Assembly: GCA_003550325.1 (NCBI GenBank)
Contig: QKWP01000566.1
Location: 148,545-212,544, forward strand
Direction of reading: 5' to 3'
Length of the DNA: 64,000 nt
Source: Gigaspora rosea
Lineage: Eukaryota; Glomeromycota; Glomeromycetes; Diversisporales; Gigasporaceae
Positions within the stretch are counted from its first letter, which is position 1. Each line of letters starts with the position of its first letter. Positions 24,614 to 35,190 of this stretch are shown here, piece by piece. The notes beneath the pieces are model-generated. The model saw only the letters and a list, made by a program, of their open reading frames with translations, was not told the DNA's origin and searched no databases. A program made the translations under genes and the position numbers.

Positions 24614-26999
24614 TTATGTTAAAATAACGCACATATTTGTTTACGGGTATGGTTATTATTATTGCTATTTTTATAGTGGAACCGGAAATTGCAATATCGT
24701 TACGTGCGAAGTGGATTATATATGATAGGAAAGGGTTTTAATCGCTATTCGTTTAGTTAATTACAATCATGGGAATTAATTCTGTGATAGGGTATCACAA
24801 AGCACATGCTTATTTTTGATTTACTCAGCATAAATAATAGCAATATAGCAGTGTTTAATGAGATGCAATAAATTATCAGCCCCTTTACCTGTTATGTAAA
24901 ATTATTACAGCCGGATATATCAGTACGGTAAAAAATAGGTAGCAATTTTCTGTTTTGTAACTTACTAATGCTATTTCTTTTTCATAATCTAAACCGAGAA
25001 CACAATCGTCATTCTTCTACATAGGGCGTATGCAAGGCAAGAAAGGCCCAATGAACTTCCTAGGTTTTAAACCACCAGGCTATACTATGTGAATGATATG
25101 AATGTATCCATCTCACTTTTTTGCTCTTATTATACTTCACTGGCAGTCAAGCAAAAAATTCATTTTATCATTGAAGTGATATGGCCTCTGACTAAGTGAA
25201 TTATATAAAGAAATAATATGACACAGAGATTCGTATTAAATGGTTTAGGATCCATATACTCCCTCCCTTGAAAGCATATCATATAGTACATTTATTTTTT
25301 CTTCCTACGCTTATACAAACACTAGAGAGTGCAATCATCAGATTATAATTGTCTATATACCTTTTTTCCTTTTACCTCAGGCATAATCGTTATCTTCAAT
25401 ATGGGGCATGTGCAAGAAGGAAGGTAATGCAGACTTTCTAAACAACTGAACCACACCACAGAGAGTGATTGAATGTATCCACCTGGAAAAGAAATATATA
25501 AATAAAATCTAATCTTACCAATATTCCTATACTACTTTCAATGAGTAAAGTTTAACCTGAATTAGATATGTATTGCATTTCAAATATGTTAATTTGTGTT
25601 GATAGATCAATCACTATAAAAAATGTCTTGTCTTTCGGAATCATACTGACTAATTATTTTATGATCGCATGATGTATTAAAAAAGAGCAGTATTTACTTT
25701 AGATAGATTAAAATGGTGATTGAAAAAAGTTCTGATATTTAGATAATTTAAAATCTACTGGTAATTGTTTGTAAAAACTAACTCACTAATAATCAACATC
25801 ACGATCGCAGTTGTTACATTAGCATATAGTTGATCATTTGATTGATCGGATGTTGTAGTAGTAACATTAAATATTAGTGAATTTTGAGAGCTTGATTTGA
25901 AAATTAGTGTGGCAGGTGTTATTTTCCGAGTATCAGGATAAAATCTACATTTCAACTTAATGTACAGATTTTACTGTTTTACACTTTCATAATTATTAAA
26001 ATTTGCTAATGATCATTACAAAATTTATTATGCCCTACTAGTAAGTATTTGAATTCATTTAGCGAAGGATTTAACTTTTTTTATTTTATCATTTTTTTAC
26101 TAACGCTAAATAGATAAAAATTATATTGATTACGTGTTTTGAGTCAAAATTTTTTATATTATATAGGCTAATTCTCTTGAGTTATATTTTCTATATAGGA
26201 TGGTGATCAGTTACCTTCTATATCAGGCATACTAATATCACTACTTATGTGGTAGTTATCGAATACGCAAAAGCAGGAAAGTCTAATTGTTTGCGAGATA
26301 AGTTGCTACGAAGAGATTGTAATTTAGGTGCTTGAGAACACTTTACATTACATAGCTACCTAATTTTCAATTTGATAAATATAATATAATCGATTAATAA
26401 TTGATTCAATAATTGATCAATTATATATGCTTGAGCTTATAGATTATATGCTTGGTCAATTATACTCAATTATACAGAATCAATTTTTGATCAACTTTTT
26501 TTAATTAGTTATCAATCAACAATTTTTTTGTTGAATTAATTTACTTAAATAATGTATAAACAGTATAATTTTGAACCTATATTGAGACATTTTCTAAATT
26601 ATTTTGTTAATTTTTATAGAATTGTTATTTTTAAGCTTAGGTTATATGGACTAAAGTGGCATGTGGCATTAGGTTATACAATATTGCATTTAGATAAGGA
26701 TTTGCAATGATAAATTTGATTTAAAATGGTCAGAATTAAAGTAAATTTTAATGTATTTCTTTTGATATTAAAAAATTCTGCTACTTTAATTACTAGAGTA
26801 TGCATAATATAAATAATATAGTTAATATCTCAGCTTGCAGATTAAAATGGTGGTTTGTAAATGAGGGTAAAGGTTTGAGTTTTGTAGTAATGAGAAAGAT
26901 GTGGGTTGAATAATTTTATAACAATAAGTTTTTAATAGTAATTGTTAGGTAATATTTAATTGAGACCTTTTCTGTTTAATTCGGAGAGTCTTGCATATT
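24614..26999. other. Gene-free stretch
   Basis: No gene was recognised. About 25005-25115 and 25390-25490 are loosely similar (TCTACATAGGGCGTATGCAAG against CTTCAATATGGGGCATGTGCAAG, each ending in GAATGTATCCA), suggesting an old duplication. AGGTGCTTGAGAACACTTTA at about 26329 resembles the end of the copy A/B elements. Confidence 0.4.
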
Positions 27000-27262
27000 C
27001 TAGTAATACAGTCTGGTCAGTTTTATAGTGTCAAAATCAAAAGAAATGATGTCTAGAGAATCCCAAGAGGTTGCACTGCTCATTGCAACGTATGCTTGGT
27101 CTGGTGCAAATATTCCTTGGTCGATACTTATCATAATATGAGGTAACGTTAAGCCTTGTATTTTATGAACAGTGAGAGCAAGTGCATTTTTAAATGGGAA
27201 TTGGCATCTTGATGCATGACTGCTATTTACTGAGAAATTTTGTGAGCAGCTCACTGTGCATC
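26945..27262 (-). pseudogene. Pif1-like helicase C-terminal fragment
   Basis: The minus strand encodes CQFPFKNALALTVHKIQGLT, then MISIDQGIFAPDQAYVAMSS. These are the hallmark of the last motifs (V and VI, UvrD-like C-terminal fold) of Pif1-family 5'-to-3' DNA helicases, where the HKxQG and QxYVAxSR regions contact DNA and nucleotide. The usual Arg after VAMSS is replaced (SSATSWDSL). Downstream the familiar YARLSELNRKGL ending is in another frame, so there is a frameshift near 27005. Upstream motifs are absent. Pif1-like genes are abundant in glomeromycetes, both as host-like genes and in Helitrons; the origin cannot be decided here. It is a dead fragment. Confidence 0.8.
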
Positions 27263-27390
27263 TCTTCTTATCTCGTTAATTTATTATCGCTAAGCTAATA
27301 GCACTAAATCACTATAATATATATTTTTTACAAACATTTTTTATGGTGTAACTTGAATTTTCTATAAAAAGCTAATTTTTTACCAAGTAT

Positions 27391-27658
27391 AGGGAACTTC
27401 TAAAGCGGGGCAACTCATATTTCTTTAGTAATTTTCTCAATTAACTTTAGGGTTAGGGTCATCTTATATTAGGTTTTAGATAGTTATATATAAGCAAAAC
27501 TGCTTTTCCAATATTTTTACTTAACCTGCTTGAGGTAGGTTTAGACTGACATTTTTTGTATTTTTTAGGTTTTTTGTTCTTTGCTTCACCGGCAATCATC
27601 AAAATTCTGTAATTTGATTGGCTGTGATCATGTGAATTTGCCCCCGCTTTAGATGACC
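27391..27658. mobile_element. Shared-core DNA element, type 2, reversed
   Basis: The ends AGGGAACTTCTAAAGCGGGG and CCCCCGCTTTAGATGACCC are inverted and are the same class as at 23907-24201. The flanks CCAAGTAT and CCAAATAT match at 7 of 8 positions. The core is on the minus strand (AGCCAATCAAATTACAGAAT). A single TTAGGGTTAGGG copy is present. Confidence 0.75.
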
Positions 27659-27691
27659 CCCAAATATGGTTATATAACCCTATTTGTAATA

Positions 27692-28099
27692 CAGTGCGCG
27701 ACACTTAAAGACTACACAAACTTTAAAAGCTAATAACTTATGATCTAAAAAAGATATTTTAAAAAGGAAGCCACTATTTTATAGCTAAATCAATTTATTA
27801 CAACTTAACGGCCTTATTTTTTAAAAAGTTATAATAACTTTTCAAAATATATAGCTTTAAAAACATAGTATTTTTATATGATACGTAAAAATTTAACCAA
27901 AAATGGGACAAGTCACATGTTTTGGCTTCTCATTATTGGCTAATTTTAAAATTATTTTTAAAATATTTTTAAAATATTTTTTATTAATTAATTTTTGACC
28001 AATCAGAATACAAGAAATCAAAAAAATATCAAATTTCAATATGAAATTTTTGAAAATGGGACAAATCACGAAAATGTAGTCTTTAAGTGTCTTGCACTG
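27692..28099. mobile_element. Tc1/mariner-like non-autonomous element (408 bp)
   Basis: Flanked by TA on both sides. The ends CAGTGCGCGACACTTAAAGA and TCTTTAAGTGTCTTGCACTG are inverted over about 26 bases. No transposase frame. Confidence 0.85.
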
Positions 28100-28327
28100 T
28101 ACCTTTCTTCAAAAATAAGATAACTCTTATTAAAAAGGAAATTACTATTATACAAACTCCAAATGATTTCTCTTAAGCGCTAATTTCATATATTATTGTT
28201 ATAGTAAGTACATATAAAATTGAATTGAATATAGATCACATTTATTATATACGTATTCCTTTTTCTTTTTTTTAATAATTAATTCTTATTCACTTTACAT
28301 ATATCCGATTGTCGTAGTCTGACAGAT

Positions 28328-28675
28328 AATATGGAGTGTTACATATTAAAACAGCCCATTTTTACTTTTATTTTATTTTGAGATAATTGAGTTTAATCAT
28401 TTGTTTTGATTTTCGGACTGATCCGGGATTATCAAATTCCACGATTTTGATTGGTTAAAGGCAACAGGTGACTATCGGGTAATCTCGTGATGTGTTGGCA
28501 CTACGCAGTCTCATGTAATTTTTCTTTTACATTATCTTGATTTTTTATTATGCAAATCGACTTTCATTTATAATTAAAAAATGTCAATCGTATTAAAATT
28601 TATATGAATTTGATAAAAACTCATTTTTCAAAAAATTGTAAAAATGGGCTGTTTTAATATGTAACACCCCATATT
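28328..28675. mobile_element. Shared-core DNA element, terminal repeat type 3
   Basis: The 38-bp terminal repeats differ at one position; they begin AATATGGRGTGTTACATATT and continue AAAACAGCCCATTTTTAC. The core is on the minus strand (TTAACCAATCAAAATCGTGG, then TCCCGGATCAGTCCGA). No clear target duplication. Confidence 0.8.
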
Positions 28676-28699
28676 GGACGCTACACACCAATAACTGTT

Positions 28700-28782
28700 G
28701 TATCTGTGCTAGAATTTGACCGGGAGATGACTAGGCCCCTGTGGGGCCTAGTCATCTCCCGGTCAAATTCTAGCACAGATAC
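28700..28782. repeat. Perfect 40-bp hairpin with 3-base loop
   Basis: The left arm runs 28700-28739 and the right arm 28743-28782. They are perfectly complementary around TGT, and the stem tip is CTAGGCCCC / GGGGCCTAG. Perfect identity over 40 bases with no coding frame suggests a very young foldback element or recent gene-conversion between arms. Confidence 0.92.
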
Positions 28783-29664
28783 TTTCCGTTATTCGTCATG
28801 TGCAACAATAATATCGTGATCTTACATTCCAAATAACCAGTTATTGGATGCTTCGCATCCTATAACTATATATTATCTGTCTTTTTTTTAATAAAAGACT
28901 TTTAGAATCTTCTAACGTTCTGATTTATCATTGACGAATTTGTGCTATGAGATCTGATGAGATCCGATTTAGGAGGCCCCCGGATAATACTAATAGAGGT
29001 ACGAGTTGAGTTAATAGTAAATTTTGGGGCATTCTGTCCACTTTAAAAGCTTTAATTTTGTCTATTTAAAGACTTATACCTTTTAATGTCCGGTTTAATA
29101 ATATTACATATGAGAAATGGTAAATTCTTGAAATAACGGGCATGGGCATTATTTTGAATTTTGAAATAACGCCTATGATTATTGTTGATCAATCGTGATT
29201 TTGCATTATTTGGCCCGTGATTTCGATTTCCGACGGCACGTGACGTTGCATTACTGGTCACTAGGGTGTCCAGGATTATGATCCGGTAAATGCCAAATTA
29301 TGCATGCAGACCCAGGATTAAGGTTAAAAAAAAATTTGCTGACCAACCAAAAATTTCAAGATCCTCTGTAATGCAAGACAAATAATATTTTCGAACTCTA
29401 ACCTTATTGTAAAAGCACGAAATTTTACTAGAAATTTTTTTTGTGTTCTGCAACTTACATTGTACAACCAATAGTGTGTATAATCAGTAATCGTTACGAC
29501 ATTCGAGGTGTTATGAATATAAGTATGATTTTAGTATGATTTTATCAAACCTTATTATAGAGTTTGCTTAATTATCACGCCTCATAGAATTTAGGGTTAG
29601 ATCTACCAGAAATTATGATTAATTCCAGCCGGGTTTTTTAGGGAGTGATGGTACGGAACCCCAC

Positions 29665-30006
29665 CAGGGGTCTAGACACTTTTGCAGTAACGTGACGTGG
29701 CGCATGAGGATTAACCAATCGGAGAACGTAAATTTTGATCGTCCCGGATCAGTCCGACATCAAAACAAAACACGTGTACAAGAAGAAAAAAAGAGAAAAG
29801 AGCGAAAATACTCGAAAACTAGTGTTTAAATCGGCCTTAAAAACCACATAAAAATGTCCGGAACGCGATTTAACACATATATAGGGACCTTCTAAGGCTA
29901 TATTACACGAACCCTAACCCTAACCTTAACAATAAAGCCAAAAAGTTAATCCGAATATGCCACACCACGTGATGGTCACGTTACTGCAAAAGTGTCTAGA
30001 CTCCTG
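29665..30006. mobile_element. Shared-core DNA element, terminal repeat type 4, nested
   Basis: The ends CAGGGGTCTAGACACTTTTG and CAAAAGTGTCTAGACTCCTG are inverted and continue GCAGTAACGTGAC. The core (ACCAATCGGAGAACGTAAAT, then TCCCGGATCAGTCCGAC) and a short CCCTAACCCTAA run match the other shared-core elements. An outer inverted pair with GATTTTATCAAACC / GGTTTGATAAAATC lies just beyond. Confidence 0.75.
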
Positions 30007-30172
30007 AACGGTTTGATAAAATCATACCATACCCATACTGATCTGTAATTCCCTACATTCGGATCTATTAATTTTAAAGTGTAGATACTATGATAGTTTA
30101 GCCAGCATACTTCACATGATCCTACTCGGAATTAGCCAGCGTTAGAGTATAATATAGGCCGACTTGATAATA

Positions 30173-30245
30173 CATTATAGTTATTATATGGATATGAATC
30201 CGTGTGTAATTACTTACACATATCCATATAATAACTATATTATCG
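30173..30245. repeat. Palindrome near the start of the nested 1.4-kb element
   Basis: TTATAGTTATTATATGGATA and TATCCATATAATAACTATA pair around ATGAATCCGTGTG. It may be a separate small foldback. Confidence 0.6.
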
Positions 30246-30505
30246 TATGGGTCTGACATAATAACCCGTGCGTCGCCTAATAATTTAAACTTTTTTTTTT
30301 ATTTCACCGATTCCGATTTTTCTTTTTTACTCTCTTTACCAATTCCGATTTTTTTTCCCTTCTTTTTAAGATGTCTAGCAGTGACAAACCTGAAGCCCAA
30401 CGTTTCGTTTGTTGCAAAAGTGAGAAATACTTAGAAACTACGTGGCATGTAGATTGGCTTTGAGATCTAATTCGATGATTTTTTATTTTAAATAAACATA
30501 TACGG

Positions 30506-30547
<42 letters not shown>

Positions 30548-31640
30548 TGTTTGTCTAGTTACTAATTTTGGATTTCTTTTTTGAAGAATGTCAGTTTTCT
30601 TTTAAACTTTTAAGTTAACCTTATAAAAAAAAGAAGTAAAGTTTCGAACTCGAATCCAAGAATGCAGTTTCACGATAAGTTATAAAATGCAAGTAATATC
30701 GCAAGTAGAAAAATTCAATTTTCTTACTAACTTCAAGAAAAATTGTAATTAAAAAAGTATAGCCTTTCTCTAAGCCCAAGAGATATCTCAATCGAAAATT
30801 GATAACGGACCAATTCCAACAATAAGAAATAAAAAGACAAGTGAAGTCATTTAATATTAATTGGAAGTTTTTTTTTATTAATAATTAAAATATAACTCTT
30901 ATTAAAGCATTGTTACGTATTAATTATTCACTATCAATTGAGAATTTAAAAATCGCCCGATCTAATATTAATTCTTCGTCCAACGATTGAGAATTTTAAA
31001 ATCGCCTGATCTAATACTGTATTACTTCTTCTCCCAACGATTGAGAATTTTTAGAATCGTTTGACCTAATATTGTTCTTCGTCCAACGATTGAAAGTTTT
31101 AAATAGCCTGATCTAATATTAGTTCTTCGTCCAACGATTGAGATTTTTAAAATCGCCTGATCTAATTGGTTTTTCACCTGACGATTGAGAATTTTAAATC
31201 TCCCGATCTAATATCAGTTCTTTACGATAAAGAATTTTAAAATCGCCCAATCTAATATTAGTTCTTCGCCCAACAATTAAGAATTTTAAAAATTGCCCGA
31301 TCTAATATTAGTTCTTCGTCTGATGATTGAGAATTTAAAAAATCACCCGATCTAATATTAGTTCTTCACCCAACGATTGAAAATTTTAAAATCACCCGAT
31401 CTAATATTAGTTCTTTGAATATTTTAAAACCATTAAATTTTAAATATCACCTAATTTAATATTAATTCTTCGCCAAATAGAAATTTAAAATAATATAATA
31501 TAAATTAATTCTAAAAAATTTGCTATATTTAAAAAAAAATACATTCGTACGGGGTATATATGAAAATCACATGATTTTCATATAAACCCGTGCGATAAGC
31601 TTTCAAAAAAAGCACGGGTTGTTACATAAGACCCATACGA
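30243..31640. mobile_element. TA-flanked DNA element (1.4 kb) nested in the hAT-like element
   Basis: The ends TCGTATGGGTC...ACCCGTGC and GCACGGGT...GACCCATACGA are inverted over about 30 bases, with TA on both sides. A short open stretch at about 30370-30460 (MSSSDKPEAQRFVCCKSEKY) follows a pyrimidine tract, but it is too short to call. The right third is a minisatellite. Confidence 0.7.
30925..31480. repeat. Minisatellite, about 50-bp unit
   Basis: About ten units of the type CGATTGAGAATTTTAAAATC followed by GCCCGATCTAATATTAGTTC and TTCGTCCAA. Units differ by point changes and short gaps. It lies inside the nested TA-flanked element. Confidence 0.85.
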
Positions 31641-31817
31641 TAAACTCTGTAATTTAATCTGTGTAACGACAATTGACCAATAGAAATTCCTTTATACAAG
31701 AGAAAGGATAAATTATGCGGCTTCTTTAAATTATGCGAAATCGCATATTTTATGCGCTATAAGGTGAATTATGCGAATATTGTGCCGGATCATAATCCTG
31801 GACACTCTACTGGTCAC

Positions 31818-32107
31818 AGACATTGTTATATCGTAGTTTTAATGATTTAGCCAATCAAAATTCATCACTATAAAAAACTTTATACCCAGGTTGTGATTTC
31901 AAATTTTAGCTCGTACTAAGCTTAGAAAAACAGCAGTTTATGGACTTTTTTATAATATTAGATATTTATTTCAATAAAATCATGTCCATTTTAAGTACTA
32001 TATAATACTAGTTTCATTCAAAAAGCCTTTTTAATAATATAACCTTCAACAAAAATTTAAAAATTCTTGTCCGGTTTAATAATATCACCTCTATTATTAA
32101 TATACGA
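31818..32107. other. Non-coding spacer
   Basis: Nothing beyond A+T-rich sequence was recognised between the hAT-like element and the next palindromic element. Confidence 0.4.
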
Positions 32108-32267
32108 CAGGGTGAAACCCGCGCAGCTAGCTAGTAAAATCCGCTATGCAGATCACATGAGGGTGAAATCCGCGTTAACCTATAAAACACACTATGCTAA
32201 CGCGGATTTCACCCAAACCCTATGATCAAAGCGGGTTTTACTAGCTAGCTGCGCGGGTTTCACCCTG
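32108..32267. mobile_element. Palindromic CAGGG element (160 bp)
   Basis: The outer arms CAGGGTGAAACCCGCGCAGC and GCTGCGCGGGTTTCACCCTG pair. A second nested pair, GGGTGAAATCCGCGTTA / TAACGCGGATTTCACCC, lies inside. The inner arms resemble the outer ones, so the element contains four related copies of one motif. No target duplication was seen. Confidence 0.8.
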
Positions 32268-32474
32268 ACATTAAAAAAATCCGGGGCCTGATTTAGGTGC
32301 TGCTGCAGGATGTCGATCATGCGACCCGAACTTTTGGAGCATCGTCTTACGTCGTACCCATGGGATAACAAGTATTTATTGCATTTATGTAATAAAAGGA
32401 AATATATTAAACTTAATCAATTAACTTATATGAAATATTACAAAAAATATGAAATTTAAAATGTGAAATTTACA

Positions 32475-33038
32475 TTAATCTCTGATATAAGATACTCTTG
32501 CATCAAATGCGCGAAAACCTGCTCTATAAAAATGCAAAATTTTGCTTTCACTAAAAAAATGGTAACAATCATCATAAAATTTTTTATACCATAAGCTACA
32601 CTCTTCTCTAGCATAAAATAATTTGACAAATTCATATATTTCTAACTGTTCATCAGTGGACTCATACATATACTCTATATTATTATTACCATTATCATCA
32701 TGTCTGACCTTATTTATTTTTTCATATACTACAATAATATAATCAATTTTTATAAGCAGTTCATAATCACCGATCAATTCTTCAAAAATTTCCACGAACT
32801 GCTTAATTCTACGATATTCTCTGGTATAAGCATTATGATTTTCAATAGATTCAATATCTGTATCTGTAACGATTAATCCTAACAAATATCGTATGGAATT
32901 ATTCAGGCGTTCATAGAGTATTGGGAGTGCACAGTTCAATCGGTCATTAAACTCTCCATCATCATAAGTATTTTCGATTAATTCACAACAAAATCCCAAA
33001 AATGGATCGTTTATTTCTTCATCGGTAGGGGAAGACAT
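32475..33038 (-). CDS. Unknown acidic 187-aa protein, linked to Fanzor copies
   Basis: A single uninterrupted frame begins MSSPTDEEINDPFLGF and ends AFDARVSYIRD. No domain is recognised. It is rich in acidic and aromatic residues. It is predicted mostly helical from its spacing of Leu/Ile/Tyr (for example RIKQFVEIFEELIGDYELLI), with an acidic Asn-rich loop (RHDDNGNNNIEYMYE) around residues 110-125. It has no signal peptide or membrane segment. It is transcribed away from the IS607/Fanzor locus that starts 1.8 kb to the right. A second family member survives as a C-terminal tail at 16905, again back to back with a Fanzor copy. It could be cargo of the mobile unit, an expanded host family, or a passenger of a segmental duplication. 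An intact frame in such decayed surroundings suggests it is recent or under selection. Confidence 0.65.
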   Translation of the reverse strand: MSSPTDEEINDPFLGFCCELIENTYDDGEFNDRLNCALPILYERLNNSIRYLLGLIVTDTDIESIENHNAYTREYRRIKQFVEIFEELIGDYELLIKIDYIIVVYEKINKVRHDDNGNNNIEYMYESTDEQLEIYEFVKLFYAREECSLWYKKFYDDCYHFFSESKILHFYRAGFRAFDARVSYIRD

Positions 33039-33420
33039 TCTGATTATTTTTCGTGATTGCTCTGAATAATTTTAAAAGTTTTTAAATAGAGAACGTATGG
33101 ATCTTTTTCTTGAAAATGCTATTACAAGGATAATAAATAGCGATTGTTTAAATATGATTTATAATCATTCTCAAGACAAAAACTCATATTGAATTTTGCA
33201 AACAGATCGAGACAATTGTTATGAGATTTAATTTCTTGGGACTAGATTAGATCGTTATTGTAAGAAAATGTTATTTGTCTTTTGTTATTTTTTGGTTAGC
33301 ATTATGCAATTAAATTTTAATATATTAAATAATTGTTTGAATAAAATAAAGCTTTGAACAAAAGCGAATAACCAAATTAGAAAAGAAATTGTCTAACCTT
33401 AGTAAGCTTAGATTTTTTTA

Positions 33421-33640
33421 AACAAAAACTAAATTACAAATCGAGTAACTTGTCATTTCACAATTCTCTATGTTAATATCGCATAACGATAATCATTTGT
33501 AATCGTTTTTCAAACAAAAGCTAAACTACAAATCGAGTAACTTGTTTTTTCGAACTTCCTTGAATTAATATCACATAACCAATTGTGATTATTCTTTCAA
33601 ACAAGGCCAAATTACAAATCGAGTAACTTGTCTTTAGTGT
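33421..33640. repeat. Three 80-90-bp direct repeats upstream of the 187-aa gene
   Basis: The phrase AAATTACAAATCGAGTAACTTGT occurs three times (about 33431, 33520, 33610; one copy has AAACTACAAATC). Each is preceded by CAAACAA-type sequence and spaced by TAATATCnCATAAC. It lies about 0.4-0.6 kb upstream of the gene's ATG, so a regulatory role is possible but unsupported. Confidence 0.7.
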
Positions 33641-33837
33641 TATCATATTTTCTTATCTTTTGTAAATTTATTTAAAAATGAAGTTTCAGAAAAGTAAACT
33701 TCAAATCCCTTTTTCTTAGAGAATTAGATTTACTTGATAAATATCATTAATGTCATTGATAAATATCATTTTAATAGCGCGAATAAAATGTGATATTTCA
33801 GTATTTACAGTACAGCAGGTATGTAATTTTTGTTACA

Positions 33838-34115
33838 TGATAAAACTTATACCAGAACTTTCTAAAGGCGCTTTCAAGCAAAAAAGTCAGACCTTCCCTT
33901 GAGGGGATATCCATTGTCTGACCATTGTTGATAGTGAGATTGTTGATGATAGTGCATCACATGGATTATTCATGAGCGTTTCATAGTTCGTCTCATGCGG
34001 CACAGAAAACAATTAGAACAATTATAATATGCAGGGACAAGTATATATCGATAAATATCGATACCAGAAATATCTCTAAAGAAAAAGCAAAAAAGTGTTC
34101 CGGAACTAAGTTTAT
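33838..34115. repeat. Left arm of a large inverted repeat upstream of Fanzor
   Basis: The reverse complement matches 34500-34717: AACTTAGTTCCGGAAC, AGAGATATTTCTGGTATCGA, TATCCCCTCAAGGGAAGG and TTTTTTGCTTGAAAGCGCC are all shared. The arms are separated by about 385 bases containing CTCGATCGTC-type repeats. The third relative is at 19262-19450. Confidence 0.85.
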
Positions 34116-34499
34116 TATTAAAGTTGAAAATTCCGAAATAGAACTAACATAAGCTGTTAATCGATCGAACATCATATTTTATATTAATTCTGCACATTTT
34201 TTATATTACTCGATCGTCACATGTACATGGTTTTATTTTCTCGATCGTCGCATGTTTTTATTTTATTTTTTATTTTAAAGTTCTGCTACTTGATCGTTAC
34301 ATGTTTTTATTTTTATATAATAAATATTTTAGTTAATACATACAGTACATATTATAATCATTGATTGTATACACTGCAAAAGCTAAATTTATCTTTTGTT
34401 GAAAGATTATACAAATTAGAATTTAAATGCGATTAATCAATTAACTAATTGTAATCGTTTTGTGCAAATGATCTCTTGACCCGAGAAAGTGAAAGTAAG

Positions 34500-34805
34500 A
34501 TGATAAACTTAGTTCCAGAACATTTTTTTGTTTTTCTTTAGAGATATTTCTGGTATCGATATTTATCCCTGCATTCTAATTGTTTTCTGTGCGGTATGAG
34601 ACGAACTATGAAACACTCATGAGTAATCCATGAAATGCATTATCAACAATGATCAGGCAATGAATATCCCCTCAAGGGAAGGACCGACTTTTTTGCTTGA
34701 AAGCGCCCTAACATCACTTTTGTTTATTCATAAATTCATACAATGGTCTGAGTAAACATTTACGATTTAATAAATACCACGGTTTTCCACTTTTGTCAAC
34801 CACAA
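34500..34805. repeat. Right arm of the inverted repeat and Fanzor upstream module, copy 2
   Basis: Bases 34500-34717 pair with 33838-34115. Bases 34718-34805 continue into sequence shared with 19681-19765 directly upstream of the recombinase ATG. This conserved upstream stretch is the best candidate for the left part and promoter of the IS607-type element. Confidence 0.8.
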
Positions 34806-35165
34806 ATGTATCTTCTCTCTAGTAAAATTCAAAAAACGTATGGAGTCGGAATCAACACATTACGAAAATGATCAGATGAAGGAAAGATCCAACATTTGTC
34901 CACAACTAATGGCAAACGATTCTACCTTGTTGAAGGCATTTCAAGATTGTTTGGAGATCACGAGCAACCCAAACAAAAGAAAAAGACCTGTTACTCACGA
35001 GTCAGCTCGCACAAGCAAAAAAAGGATTTTGAACGACAACGCGAATACCTCAAACAACGATACCCAGATAAGAGAAAAAATTTTTTATCCCTTCTGGACC
35101 GATGCATCGAAGGAGTTATCAAGGAAGTTGTGGTTGCCAGAAGGGATCGATTATGTAAATATTAA
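34806..35165 (+). pseudogene. tnpA: IS607-type serine recombinase (TnpA) remnant
   Basis: Read from ATG 34806: a MerR-like helix-turn-helix (MYLLSSKIQKTYGVGINTLR, then DEGKI) is followed by the serine-recombinase N-terminus CYSRVSSHKQKKDFERQREY. The Ser of RVS is the expected catalytic nucleophile. FLSLLDRCIEGVIKEVVVAR, then RDRLCKY and a TAA follow. IS607 TnpA cuts and pastes the element through a covalent Ser-DNA link. This copy is dead: TGA at 34869 sits where the family has Trp, the glycine-rich FVSDVGSG-like segment still visible at 20030 is missing, and the C-terminal third is gone. It lies 5' of the Fanzor gene in the same direction, the normal tnpA-tnpB order. The wrong-frame open stretch from 34840 runs straight into the Fanzor frame. 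Confidence 0.88.
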
Positions 35166-35190
35166 ATCAGATTCGTGGTTCTCGGTTCAG

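Larger units (their letters stand above)
29262..31809. mobile_element. hAT-like element (about 2.5 kb) carrying nested elements
   Basis: The ends TAGGGTGTCCAGGATTATGA and TCATAATCCTGGACACTCTA are inverted. The 8-bp CTGGTCAC flanks both sides (29254-29261 and 31810-31817). No transposase was recognised. At least two other terminal-repeat elements (29665-30006 and 30243-31640) and a minisatellite lie inside, and they account for most of its length. The small element at 19471-19673 has related tips. Confidence 0.88.

Noticed and set aside
30361-30463. Short frame beginning MSSSDKPEAQRFVCCKSE as an exon
   Set aside because: It is too short and lies in a nested element, with no continuation across a plausible intron.
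34840-35190. The first 117 codons of the long open frame leading into Fanzor as a genuine N-terminal domain
   Set aside because: The same bases read in another frame give a clear IS607 recombinase, so this part is probably an out-of-frame translation that happens to be open.
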